Assembly: GCF_012489685.1 (NCBI RefSeq)
Contig: NC_080042.1
Coordinates: forward strand, 77,009,093 to 77,073,092
From: Lotus japonicus
Taxonomy: Eukaryota; Streptophyta; Magnoliopsida; Fabales; Fabaceae
Direction of reading: 5' to 3'
DNA: 64,000 nucleotides
The notes beneath the pieces were generated by a model, which worked only from the letters and a program-made list of their open reading frames with translations, ran no database searches and was not told where the DNA came from. Below, piece after piece: positions 24,128 through 35,164 of the stretch (position 1 is the first letter of the stretch; each line of letters starts with the position of its first letter). Both the position numbers and the translations under genes were made by a program.

Positions 24128-25625
24128 AAGGTAAGTTTTGATGTTTTTTTATGAGATAATATCCTTGGTACTAAAGTCACTCTTCTTTAATACTGATATA
24201 TGGTTTGCTCTGGCAGTGGCAGGCGCACTTTTTTTTGATGTCCAAATCAATTATTTAAGTTAATATGCAAATCCCTTATTGCATCCATTTCCGAGGCAAT
24301 CCCTGCATGTATATTAGTGGATGCTGCTGAGGTTTTGCCGTGGCAGGATGGCAAGGATAGCTTCCTGCAATCTTAATTTTTGTACGTATGTGTTTATGAA
24401 GCTGGGAGGATGTTGAAGCTGGAATTGGATTTCTTGTGGAAAACTGAGGGCAGTGAATTTTACAGTGAAGTTAATCTGAAATAATTGTAGGACAGATCCA
24501 TTTTCAGTTAGGATAGAAGATATCTTGGTAGACATCATCTCTATTGGTTCTTAGTTTTTTGTTTGTTTTTGACACTTCCCATTTTTAACAACCTAGTGCT
24601 GGCACGGATTAAATCTGCAAGGATTTGGAAACCTTCCTAATTTTTTTTATGTCTTCTTGTATGGAGCTATGGTTGTATTTCATTCTACTGCTAATAATAG
24701 CAACACTCTATTGGTTTGCGATACGAATATACATTTGTATTATGGAAAATAAGCATAAAAGTCGTAACAAGTAGGAAATTGTTAGTGAGTTTACTATTTA
24801 GACATTAATCCAACAGCATGGCCTAATCTCTTAGATGCTAACTCTATCTTGTGTGAAAATGTGAAATCTCTAGACTTGTAATTTTGGGATTTATGTACGT
24901 CAATGGAATTTGGAATATCAAAAGTAATATGAGATGAAGAAAGGGACAACAGTGAAAAGTTTATTTGATTTTAAATTAGTTTAATATCAACAAGACAACA
25001 AATTTGTTTGTTTAAATTAAATATATTATCTCAAACAGTGTATGTAACACCACATATACCATCAAATATGTAGATCAGCTGACTTGAAATTACATTCATG
25101 TAAAAATGCTCACATTTAATTTTATTTAATATTTTAAAGTATTTTTTAAAAGTAATTTCTCTGTAGTTTTTAGTTGGTTAATGAGAAGTGTGTTTTCTGA
25201 GGCCACAGCCTTGAAGCCTTAACTTATAAAAATATTTAAAATAAAAGGAAAACTATCACTTAACACAACTTTTGCAAAATGGGAGTACTGAGTATTCAGT
25301 GCTATTGGAGCACTAAATATTTGTTCCCTAAGTTCCCCTTCTCTTATCAATTCATTTTGAAAATTTCATAATTTCTTGTTCCCAACCTATTTTACAGGCA
25401 ACAAGTTAATCATCTCAGCCACAGAATAAAACAAAGTACAGTCACTTGGGCTTGCCCAATTACAGTTTTTTTGTTTTGAACCAGCGTTGATCAAAAAAAC
25501 AAGTTCTGTTTCCATTTTCAAAACCTTTTTAGATCAAACACCAAAACCCTAACAAACCAACAAAAGAAAAATCAGCAAAGGGTTTCTGGTTAGTTTGAAC
25601 AAAAGTCTGATCACAGAACGAGAAG
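24128..25625. other. 3' flank of PPR gene and promoter side of the EAF7-like gene
   Basis: GGTAAGT directly after the PPR stop and TCTGGCAG near 24210 suggest a 3' UTR intron (weak). The rest is AT-rich with no supported feature. The last ~100 bases are A-rich leader sequence of the next gene. Confidence 0.35.
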
Positions 25626-27512
25626 ATGAGCAGTGGCGGAGGAGCTGGCAAACCCAAAGAGGAGGAGCAAGATGGCATGTCTGTACACTCTCCTTGCAAG
25701 CCTCATCCTTCTTCTGCTTCCTCTCTCCCCAAGGTATCTCTCTCCCTCTCTCTAATGCTTGAAATTTGAATTTGAAGCTAACCTCGTGATCATGGTGATA
25801 GGATCAAGCTCAGGTTGAATTGGAGCTCCAATTGTTGGAAGCTCTTGAAATTTATCCTCCAATGAAACTACAAGGTACCACTCTCTCGCTCTCTCTGTGT
25901 TGTTGGTGTTGTTGTTGTTATCGTCGTTGTCGTTGTCGTCGTTCTGAATTTTGCATATATTGAATTTGTACATTAATATTTGATATTCTCAATGAAATAG
26001 AAAATGTTTGTTATCATGTGAGGCAACTTAGGGATTAGGAGAGGGAAACAAGTTTTAATTTTTGGGGAAATGGAAAGTTTATGATGAGTGAGACTGTTTA
26101 ATCCTGAGATGAATCCCTGCTCTGCTATGAAACGAAACAGAATCGTCGAATTACTGGAGCATTGTATATTCATACATTCTTGGGTTGTTGGCATTTTCTC
26201 CTCCGTAGATGATATGATGACTTCAAAATATCTTTTTCTATTTGTTCCTGTACAAAATAATGATGTTCATTTTGTATTTGTTATACATGTGGACACGCCG
26301 ATTCAAATTTCGTAGATTCATTCATGCACTTAGAATGCTTGACATGTAAGATATTTGAATGGATGAAATTCTCTTTAATAATAGTGATACTGGATTTCAA
26401 GTTTAATAACGAAGGTGATTTTTTTAAGTGGATCATGTTTTACTGGCTATACATTTGTTATCGAGAAACGGGGAGGGGGTCCCATAGAACGCTTACTACA
26501 TGTGTGTTAATGGATACTAGGCCAAGGCATATACTGCATCATGATTTATGTTGCATGGAGGCACTCTTTCTTTTGAGATTTCCTGAGTGAGAAATGATTA
26601 GAAGTATAAGTTTTCTCCCTTTCTGCAATATTTGGTTAGAGTTTGGAGATAACGAATAAAAATAACACAGTTGAAGATATTTCTCATTTTTGACTCAAAA
26701 GTTTTTGTCCAGTTTTGGGCATAAACCTTTCAAGTAAATGCTAAGGAATTTGTGAAGACTACTAGAAGAATGAAGAATTGATCATTTAATACTTTGCAAA
26801 TGCTTAAGGAGATGATAATACTGCTTGTTTCGTTGTTATTTGAAGAACAATCCGTAGACATGCAAATGTTGCTTGTTTAGTTGTTATTTGATAATTTGCG
26901 TTTCTTATTTTATCCAGTTATGTATGGATGATTTCTTCATCCTTGTAAAAGCAATAGTAAGTTGTATAGTTTGACAGTGGTTGTCACTTGTCAAGGATCA
27001 ATGTTGATATTTTTTAGTAGGATTCATCAAATTTTATGCTTACGATTAATATGGGTTTTATGAAGGAATACATCGCCACTTTGTCCTTTATGGTCTGATG
27101 GATTTTCTCAGGAGGAGGTTTGTTCTTTTTTCCACTCTTAAGCCTATATTGCTTTTTTTGGTTATCAAGCATGATGTGTTAGACCTATATAATCAGATAT
27201 ATAATCAGAGAACTGCGTATTTTTCATTCAGATTTGACAGACACTTCTCTTCTGAGGAGGTTCTTCAACTGCTGGATCGGTTCTACAACTTAGAAATGCT
27301 GGTATGTTATCATTAAGTTGTGATTATTCCCATTCTTCATATACCCCCCTCAAATAACATGTTAGTTGATGCCTTAATTGATTTTTGAGATTTGATGAAG
27401 TGTGGTGTTTGTCTTTTTTCATCAGAAAACAGATGATGAAGAGATCGAATCGCTTAATCATGAAGAAGATTTCTGCTTGCCTGAGAGTTACTTTGTCAAG
27501 GAAGAGCCATGA
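25626..27512 (+). CDS. EAF7: EAF7/MRGBP-like subunit of the NuA4 histone acetyltransferase complex
   Basis: Five exons (25626-25733, 25802-25874, 27066-27117, 27232-27301, 27426-27512) give a 129-residue protein in a single frame. The centre (VELELQLLEALEIYPPMKLQGIHRHFVLYGLMDFLRR..., then SSEEVLQLLDRFYNLEML) is the CT20/EAF7 domain, and the C-terminal tail is acidic (TDDEEIESLNHEEDF). The family member in yeast is Eaf7 and in animals MRG-binding protein, nuclear proteins that help tie NuA4 acetyltransferase to chromatin; a similar role here is inferred. The ATG at 25626 is the first in frame, in an A-rich leader. Intron 2 is 1.19 kb and contains a GTT/GTC-type trinucleotide repeat at about 25901-25945. 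The product is short, but plant members of the family are similarly small. Confidence 0.85.
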
Positions 27513-27981
27513 ACAGAAATTTTTGAACCATTGCTCCACCGTTTGATGTGTAAAGCTGGTTATTCCAATCTCCCATTTCCCTCACCCCGCGTTTTGGATT
27601 ACATTATGTTTTGGTGGTGTTTCTTTTCTCCTTTATCTCCTAGGTTATGGTAGTTTTAATATCTCGTATATATCTCATGTTTGGTGGAAGTTTTAAATAT
27701 TCTGCCCGGGTTTGATAGCCTCAGTTTGGGCTACATCATATTGTACTTAACTGCTCTTATTTTGAAATAATGCATCTATATTTATGTTGTTAATCCTTGA
27801 AAAATTGGGATAGCAAGATTCCACATTGCGGGATAGCCGCAAAACGGTGGTCACTAGAGAGGCAGAGGAGAAGGGGAGGAAGAGGCGAAGGATACTTCAC
27901 ATTTTTCTTCCTCTAGGGTTTTTATTGTGGAAATTATAGAGGAGCCCTTAAAACGTTTGAAGTATGAGGTTATTTTCAAGA

Positions 27982-29524
27982 GGCTTAATCCAGTTTTTGG
28001 TCCCCAACCTTTGTTATAAATATGGTTTTAGTCCCTCGCCGGAGTAAAGGTGGGGAGTAGTCCCTAGTTTTTGGTAAAATGATTGGTTTTGGTCCTTCCG
28101 GCCGGTTGGGTCAACGCCGGAGCTCCGCCAGTTGAGGTGGCCCTTGCCACGTCAATTAAGGAGCCTCGTTGGAATTTTTTTCTTTTTTCATTAAATTAAA
28201 ATAAAATTAAGACACACTAATTAACTTCTTAATTATTTACATATTTTAATAAATAAAATGAAAATTAAATAAAAAACTGGACTGCATCTCTGTTTGTTGA
28301 AAATATTTTCTTCAGTCCAATTTTTTTAGATCTCTTCATCTCTGTTCTTCATCTTCATTCCATACTCTCAAATTTTCTTCAATATTTTTCAGAAAGAAAG
28401 GAAAAAGTGGGAAAGGAAAAGAACAAAATCCAAAAACCATAACCCACCCAAAATCCCCAACAACATCAAAATCTCAAACCCAAAATCTCTTTCTCAAGAG
28501 CCACCACCTCATCTCCATATCCCAAATCTGACGCACCAACCTCAACTACCACACCACGTCCTCTTCTCCTTCCTCCCATAGCAACCTTCTAACATCAGCC
28601 TTCTAACATCATAAATCAGATTGACTAGGAAATTGATCGAAGGAAACACTCCTTTTTCATTTATAAAGGACAAATTAGCAATGTTATCTTCTTCAAAGAG
28701 ATATATCATGCAGATTTTGGCAAGATCTCTGACTAATTGATAACAGAAATTGGATTTCCAAAAAAAAAAATCCAACCTTTGAAGCTCCTGCTCCTCTTCT
28801 AACAGGAACCACCACCACTTCTCTCTCCCCCAAATCTCCACAACCACGTCCTCTGTCCAAATCGCATCGCCGCCGCTCTGTATTCCCCTATCCGGCACCG
28901 TTGAGACCTCACCCAACCACCTCCGGCCCAAATCGCAACCTTCTCCTCTTCCCCAAATCACGCCGCCGGCCACCATCGGGTTTATTGCTAGCTTTTTTTG
29001 CTGCTTATTGTGTTGCACGAATTGGGATGTTTTGTTGCTGTTCGTGTTCCACGAATTGGGGGTTGTGATTTGGGATGAGGAAACCCTAGATCTAGTTATG
29101 AGCATTGATTTTAAGGATTTTGTTGAATTAAAGGGAAGAAGGGGATGTGATGATGAATTATTTTATTTTCTGGATTTTATGTTTTTAATGCTGGAGAAGA
29201 TGATGAATATGAAGATGAAGAGCAGAGATGAAGAGGAACCCAAGAACTATTTAATTTATTAAAATATTTAAATAATTAGGAAGTTAATTAGTGTCTTTAT
29301 TTTTTTTTAATTTAATGAAAAAAGAAAAAAATTCCAGCGAGGCTCATTAATTGACGTGGCAAGGGCCACATCAGCTGACGGAGCTCCGGCGTTGACCCAA
29401 CCGGTCGGAATGATCAAAACCAATCATTTTGTCAAAAACTGGGGACTACTCCCCACCTTTACTCCGGCGAGGGACTAAAGTCACATTTATGACAAAGGTT
29501 GGGGACCAAAAACTGGATTAAGCC
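27982..29524. mobile_element. Non-autonomous Mutator-like element (MULE)
   Basis: A 1,543 bp element bounded by a perfect 9 bp duplication TTTTCAAGA (27973-27981 and 29525-29533), diagnostic of Mutator-like transposons. It has terminal inverted repeats starting GGCTTAATCCAG that extend over 200 bp with high identity and, more loosely, to nearly 390 bp (CATCTCTGTTCTTCATCTTC near 28338 faces its complement near 29205-29235). The interior of about 0.8 kb is unlike the repeats; open frames there, such as minus 28542-29105, have no domain that I recognise. It may carry captured host DNA but I cannot show it. Confidence 0.9.
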
Positions 29525-29533
29525 TTTTCAAGA

Positions 29534-30612
29534 TGTGTCATCTATTGAAATCCCTAATATACTCTCTTACAAAGCCCTAAAATGTTAGAATTGGGAGGTA
29601 ATTTTCTGGATTTCCTCTATCATCCCTAACCTCATCTCTCCACTACGTCGATCCCATGGGAAGATTTTTACGCTTTAGCGACATTTGTCAGTATGCCCTT
29701 TTGATTAGTTTTTGTTCGAACTCAAGTCTTGCCACTTCAAATATAGAAAGACAGAAATATAAAGACAATGATGGCATCAAAACCCTTCTCCTGGTATTTT
29801 AGGCATAGTACTCTCTGTTGCATGGGTACGGCTGTTTTGGCCGCGTACCCGGTACGCATACGTTGTGGGTACGTACCCGGTACCTACCCGTTCAAAAAAA
29901 AAAATGGTTCCTGGGCTCAAAACGACGACGTTTTGCCTTTTTTTTTTTCTGGCTCAAAACGACGACGTTTTACCTTTTTTTTGCATAATTTATTTATATT
30001 TAAATATTATGTATACAAAAAATCTTCCTAAAAGTGGGGTTCATACGTCTATCAATAACTAATAATAGGCAAACATGCCCTTATGCTGGTACATACATAT
30101 ACATGATTGTCTCAAGGAACAAGATCACTACAGTCCTGAGTTCATATCAAGGTTGAGTTTAAATTGAAAATGTACGTGAGATTAGATATGATATTGAATC
30201 AAACTATGAATTCAGGTAATTACTAAATTTTTGAGGTAAAAATCTCTGCTCAACAGTTGAATACTTGTACTGTATCCCATCTAGGAGCGCATAGGAAACA
30301 ATATTTTAAACGAACCAAAACGGATGTAATGAACACATGAAAAAGATTCTTATGATTTAAATGTGAATTATCCATTGTTTCAACCGACCACTTTGCTTAA
30401 AATAGATAAAGGCAGTAAGAAAGAAAAACAATTTAAAGAAATAAAGAAAAGGCAGGCTCAGATCTTTTGGCTTTGGTTGGTAATTATGAAGTGGCGACAG
30501 CTCATATTGTCCATTCCAAATCCATTGCAAGAAAAGCTGAAAAATGCCCTCTTTGCAGAGCACCACAAAAATCTGACTATTGAATCAGGGCCAAAGATCC
30601 AAAAGAACCTAG
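29534..30612. other. Intergenic; contains a tandem palindromic motif
   Basis: Mostly featureless. At 29820-29890 there is a GC-rich stretch with repeated GTACCCGGTAC-type palindromes. At 29914-29934 and 29951-29971 the same 21 bp block, with the core AAAACGACGACGTTTT, occurs twice, each followed by a T run. These look like transposon end pieces but cannot be assigned. From about 30612 leftwards lies the 3' UTR of the 14-3-3 gene. Confidence 0.4.
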
Positions 30613-33483
30613 TTAATTCTGCAAGAATAAGAAGAATGTCATAATCTAGGTTTAGAAAATACTGATGTTACTATGGAAAATAAGGCTCTCACAAGTAAGT
30701 CCCTATTTGCACTATTTTCTCCATCATCAAAAAGTTACTGCTATAATCTAATGACTTTGCACGCATCATTTCTCAAACAAATAGCGTAGATATAGTCAAA
30801 ACTTGTCAACCACATACCTCAGGCTCAGTAGGTTTGGCTTCTTCAGCTTTTATGTTCTCCTCGCCTGCAATAAGAGCATTAACTTTTAGAGCTTAGCCAT
30901 TTGAAGCGGTGGTTCAAAATGTATTATTATCAACCAAATAACAAGAAGCTTAAGATTAACTAGGATAATGCAGCTGAAGAAGGGCACTAAAGAAACAATA
31001 TGACTTAGATCCTTAAGATTATCAATCCAAGATCAAACAGTTTTTTTCCCTTTCTATTCATCCTAATTTGATTTTGTGACCAATGTTGAGAAGGGAGTGA
31101 GTGGAAGTCTGGAACGTAACTGTTACACTGATATTGTACAAATTTCACATCAACTTATGTGCTTCCCAGCACACAATTCAGTGCTGAAGGAGTATCATCG
31201 AAATACAAACACCTAGCATCTATGATTATATTTTCCCATTTTAATTTTTTAAGTTAAAAAGAAAAAGCAGGAAACTGTCAGGTAGTTATCATTTAGTCCT
31301 ATACTAAAAACTCGCTGGATACCACTATTAAGTAAATATGGTGTGATATATACTCAGGTAAAACTCAAATGCATCTTAGAAGATCAAGTTTTAACCGTTC
31401 CCCTACCTCCATCTTCTGGCAAATCGGATGTCCAGAGAGTCAGGTTGTCTCTCAACAACTGCATGATCAAAGTACTGTCCTTGTATGACTCTTCACTCAA
31501 GGTGTCCAACTCTGCAATTGCCTCATCAAAAGCTTGTTTAGCCAAATGGCAGGCCCTGCAAGATTCAGTAATGACATTGAGACAAGAGCTACAACACAAG
31601 CAATTCAATGGACCCATGAAGTATATGAGAGAAATAATAACTAACCTTTCAGGAGAGTTCATGATCTCGTAATAAAAGACAGAGAAGTTGAGAGCAAGTC
31701 CAAGACGGATTGGATGTGTTGATGGAAGATCGGTGTTGGCAGTGGCTGAAGCAGCCTAATAATCAAAATATTTTTGAAAAGTCAAGGACACTGCATTTTA
31801 TTTATGAATCACTTCGATGCAGAAATACAAGAGATCAAACACAAACACAAACCTCATATCCCTTGAGTGACTGCTCGGCTGCCTCTTTCCTTTCTTGGTC
31901 GGTCTTGAACTCAGCAAGATACCGATAATAATCACCTTTCCTGCATCAAAAGGATAAGGAAATCAGGGATATATAAGCAAAGTATGTGGCAAGCAATAAG
32001 AAATGTTATATGCATAATGATGAGCAGAATATAAATCAGCACACAACATTGGACTCCCCTTAGAGCAAAGAAAATATCATTTAAAAGGCAATCAAGTGGA
32101 CAAACAGTATGCAATACACAAAAAAACAGTAATCAAAATCATCACATTCATACACATTCTTTGAATCTCAGGTCCGTCATGGTATCATTTAAATCATAAT
32201 AAACAAAAACTATTGCATCAGCTTAAAAGAAAGAAAATATTCCATAAAGAATCAAATTAATCAAGTAAGTAATACAGAACCAGCGCAACAACGTGACTCA
32301 CATCTTATAGTAGAAAACACTAGCTTCTGCTGAGGCGGAAGAAGGAATTAGATGCTGGTCTATAATAGTCAGGATGTCACCACAAATTTTGGAGAGTTCC
32401 TCCTCAACCTTTTGGCGGTAATTCTTGATCTGCTTAACATTGTGCTCATTTCCCTTAGTCTCTTCCTTCTGCTCGATTGAGGACATAATGCGCCAAGAGG
32501 CTCTCCTTGCACCAATGACATTTTTATATCCCACTGAGAGGAGGTTCCTCTCTTCCACAGTAAGCTCAAGATCAAGTTTTGCAACATTCTTCATACATTC
32601 TACCATTTCTGAACAACAAATAAGAAGTTACAGAGGGCAATCATCATATCAAATCGAAAAAACTGTTTGGAATTTGTAAACAGTTTCCAACATGTGATAG
32701 CTGGCAGCTATACACTATGGTATGCATAATGCAACAATGCCTAAGCTAACATAATGCAGCTTCTGAGTGTAAAGCGGACTTCCATTACCCGCGCAAAATC
32801 AGACAAATATTAACCAAATAAAACTTTAACAAAAATAAATGTTCACTTAATCAGGCAAATTCATAACACTCAAAAGGTCAAATAAATAAATGAACATGAG
32901 CCTCTTTGTAAATCCTTCAACTTGATTCTAAAGCCAAAATCAATCAGAAGGAGAAGTCAAAAAATAACAAACTGAGAAACAAATTATTTAAAATAACATC
33001 ATCACCCTCATCATGTATTCTATCTATACATCAAATGAAACAAATAACATGCCAGCATCCAATACTATGATGCAAAATAAAAACAATTACAAGTTTAATA
33101 TAATTCTAATTGGAAATAAATAAATTTCAAATCAAACCATTACATGAAAGACCCTTTTTTAGGGTTATTGAAGGGAAAATCATCTAAACTATAAACTGAT
33201 CCATGATCCATAAGCAACATTAGAGACACAAATCTCATAATGAAATATTTTCCATCCCCATCAAGATTTAAGTTTTCCTTCATAAAAACAAGAACAAACC
33301 TCTTGATAAAAACAGATCCAGTCCAGACCAATGTCAGAATAAAAAAAACGTAAATCCCATGAAGGAAACAACAACAATGAAAAGAAAAAGAAAGAAAAAT
33401 AGGGAAGAACCTTCATATCTCTCGGCCTGTTCAGCAAGCTTGGCCAAGTAAACCTGGGTCTCTCTCTCTTTCTCCGCAGCCAT
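30613..33483 (-). CDS. GRF12: 14-3-3 protein, iota (GRF12) type
   Basis: Seven coding exons on the minus strand: 33411-33483, 32302-32608, 31853-31940, 31646-31755, 31407-31555, 30818-30864 and 30613-30618, totalling 259 residues, normal for the family. 14-3-3 proteins are cytosolic/nuclear dimers that bind phosphoserine or phosphothreonine motifs. The binding-groove residues are present: Lys and two Arg in [19 protein letters not shown] and the Arg-Tyr of YYRYLAEF. The signature blocks [13 protein letters not shown] and [22 protein letters not shown] are intact, and the acidic tail is [16 protein letters not shown]. The last exon holds only two coding triplets (Asn, stop) after a strong acceptor; reading through the preceding donor would give a different three-residue tail, so the C terminus is the least certain part. 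Neighbouring genes also match the GRF12 locus of Arabidopsis as I recall it. Confidence 0.93.
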
Positions 33484-33587
33484 GGTTTCAGAGAGAGATC
33501 ACGAGAAGAACAACGACGAATACAGAAAAAAGGAATTGGATTGTATTGGTGGCGAGGACGAAGGGAAAACGAGGGTGGAAGGAAGGG

Positions 33588-33594
33588 TTATATA
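33588..33594 (-). promoter_or_regulatory. TATA box of the 14-3-3 gene
   Basis: TATATAA on the minus strand, in the context CACTATATAACCCTTCC, about 105 bp upstream of the ATG at 33483. This spacing suits a core promoter with a short leader. Position and sequence are seen; function is inferred. Confidence 0.6.
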
Positions 33595-33758
33595 GTGGTT
33601 AAAGATCGAGCATGTTACAGGGGTCAACGGAAGACCGAGATCTCGACCGTTGGATCTCATACCTTGTTTCAAATAGGAACCGCGCAAATCGTGATTGACA
33701 GTCGCAGACACAGACACAGCCTAAAAAAAGGATTTGCTCATCTAATTTGTTTGTTTAG

Positions 33759-33998
33759 AAAACCGGTCCGACCAGGTCAGCCGGAAACCGGACTTATGAC
33801 CTGTTCTGTTAGTGTTAGCAATAGCATAGCATATAAAACTGCTTGTTCAAAATCTAAACCTAAACCCTAAAATACCTAAATTAGTTAGTAGCGTTTGGTG
33901 ACGAAACGGAACAGAACAGAACAGAACAGGATAGAACAGGACAATGATGTTCTATGTGTTGTGTTTGGTAACTCCAAGTCAATAGAACAAAACCATGA
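33759..33998 (+). repeat. Inverted-repeat copy A upstream of dienelactone hydrolase gene 1
   Basis: This stretch (starting ACCGGTCCGACCAGGTCAGC and ending near GTCAATAGAACAAAACC) is the reverse complement, with few differences, of 55091-55345, which lies upstream of the second dienelactone hydrolase gene. It contains a tandem GGAACAGAACAGAACAGAAC run. The duplicated unit therefore included upstream DNA as well as the gene. Confidence 0.85.
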
Positions 33999-34273
33999 TT
34001 TTAATTACATATATAACCCTGCATGTTTAATATTTGATTCAGGAAAACAAATTGAACATTTTGCATAGAAACTGTTTGTTATTGCCTACTTCATGAAATA
34101 ATCACTTATTTCTTTAAAATAATCACTTATATATTGTTTAAGTTGTTTCAGCATGCTATTGAAAAAAGCAGAAACCTAGTTATCTATTTAAGCTATTTTA
34201 AGTGCGTTTATTTAGATTAAAAATATTGATTTTTAACTATAATTTTTTTAAGAGATTTTGAGAAAAACATAAA

Positions 34274-34880
34274 TTGATTCGTGTTCGACTACTCTAATTA
34301 AAATCACTTTCTTTTTTATCTCCTCTCATCTATCATCATAGATTTTCATTATAAGCTAAAGTAACTGTTTCAAATAATTTGTTTTCAGCTTCAGCTGAAA
34401 CAAACACAAAAAATGACTTTTTGATTAAAAGTGATTTTTCCAAAATAAGTTGAATTAAACGCATTCTAATTGGCTCGTTTATCATTGCTTACAAAAACTG
34501 ATTTTACTTTGAAAAAAATAATTGATTTTATTTTAATTAAGTTGATTCGTGTTTGATTACTCTAATTAAAATCACTTTTTTTTTATCTCCTCTCATCTAT
34601 CATCATAGGTTTTCATGATAAGCTAAAGTAACTGTTTTAAATAATCAAATAATCTGTTTTCAGCTTCAACTGAAACAAACACAAAAAGTGATATTTGATC
34701 AAAAAAGTGATTTTTTGATTAAAAATGTGATTTTTTTATTTTAAAAGTGATTTTTTGATTAAAAATTGATTTTTTCAAAATAAGTTGAATCAAACGCACT
34801 CTAGTTGGCTCGTTTATCATTGTTTACAAAAAGTGATTTTACTTTTGAAAAAAATAATTGATTTTATTTTTTTAGTGATT
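34274..34880. repeat. Direct tandem repeat, about 268 bp unit
   Basis: TTGATTCGTGTTCGACTACT at 34274 recurs as TTGATTCGTGTTTGATTACT at 34542, and the following TAATTAAAATCAC...TCTCATCTATCATCATAG...AGCTAAAGTAACTG blocks recur in order. The second copy is longer because of added GTGATTTTTTGATT units. It sits in a ~1.1 kb stretch between copy A of the inverted repeat and the start of dienelactone hydrolase gene 1, absent at the matching place beside gene 2. Confidence 0.75.
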
Positions 34881-35164
34881 TTTTTGCAAAAGTAAATTTT
34901 TATTTAACTTTGTCTACAAATATAATAAGTGCTTTTAATTTTATAAGTGATTTTAAACTATTTAGATACATAAAATTTCAAATATAAATTAGGAGTATTT
35001 TTGAACTTGCAAAAGTTTGAAGAAAGTGTTCCGTTCCGTTCCCTTCGGTTCCACCTTTTTCATGGAACCAAAATGTCCCGTTCCTGAAAGCCTTTTGTCC
35101 CTTTCTGTTCCATCTTAAAAACACGACAAACACAGAACGGAACTTTCCCACCTGTCTACCAAAC

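Noticed and set aside
28542..29105. 187-codon minus-strand open frame inside the Mutator-like element
   Set aside because: No recognisable domain and no similarity to a MULE transposase; open by chance in C/T-rich DNA.
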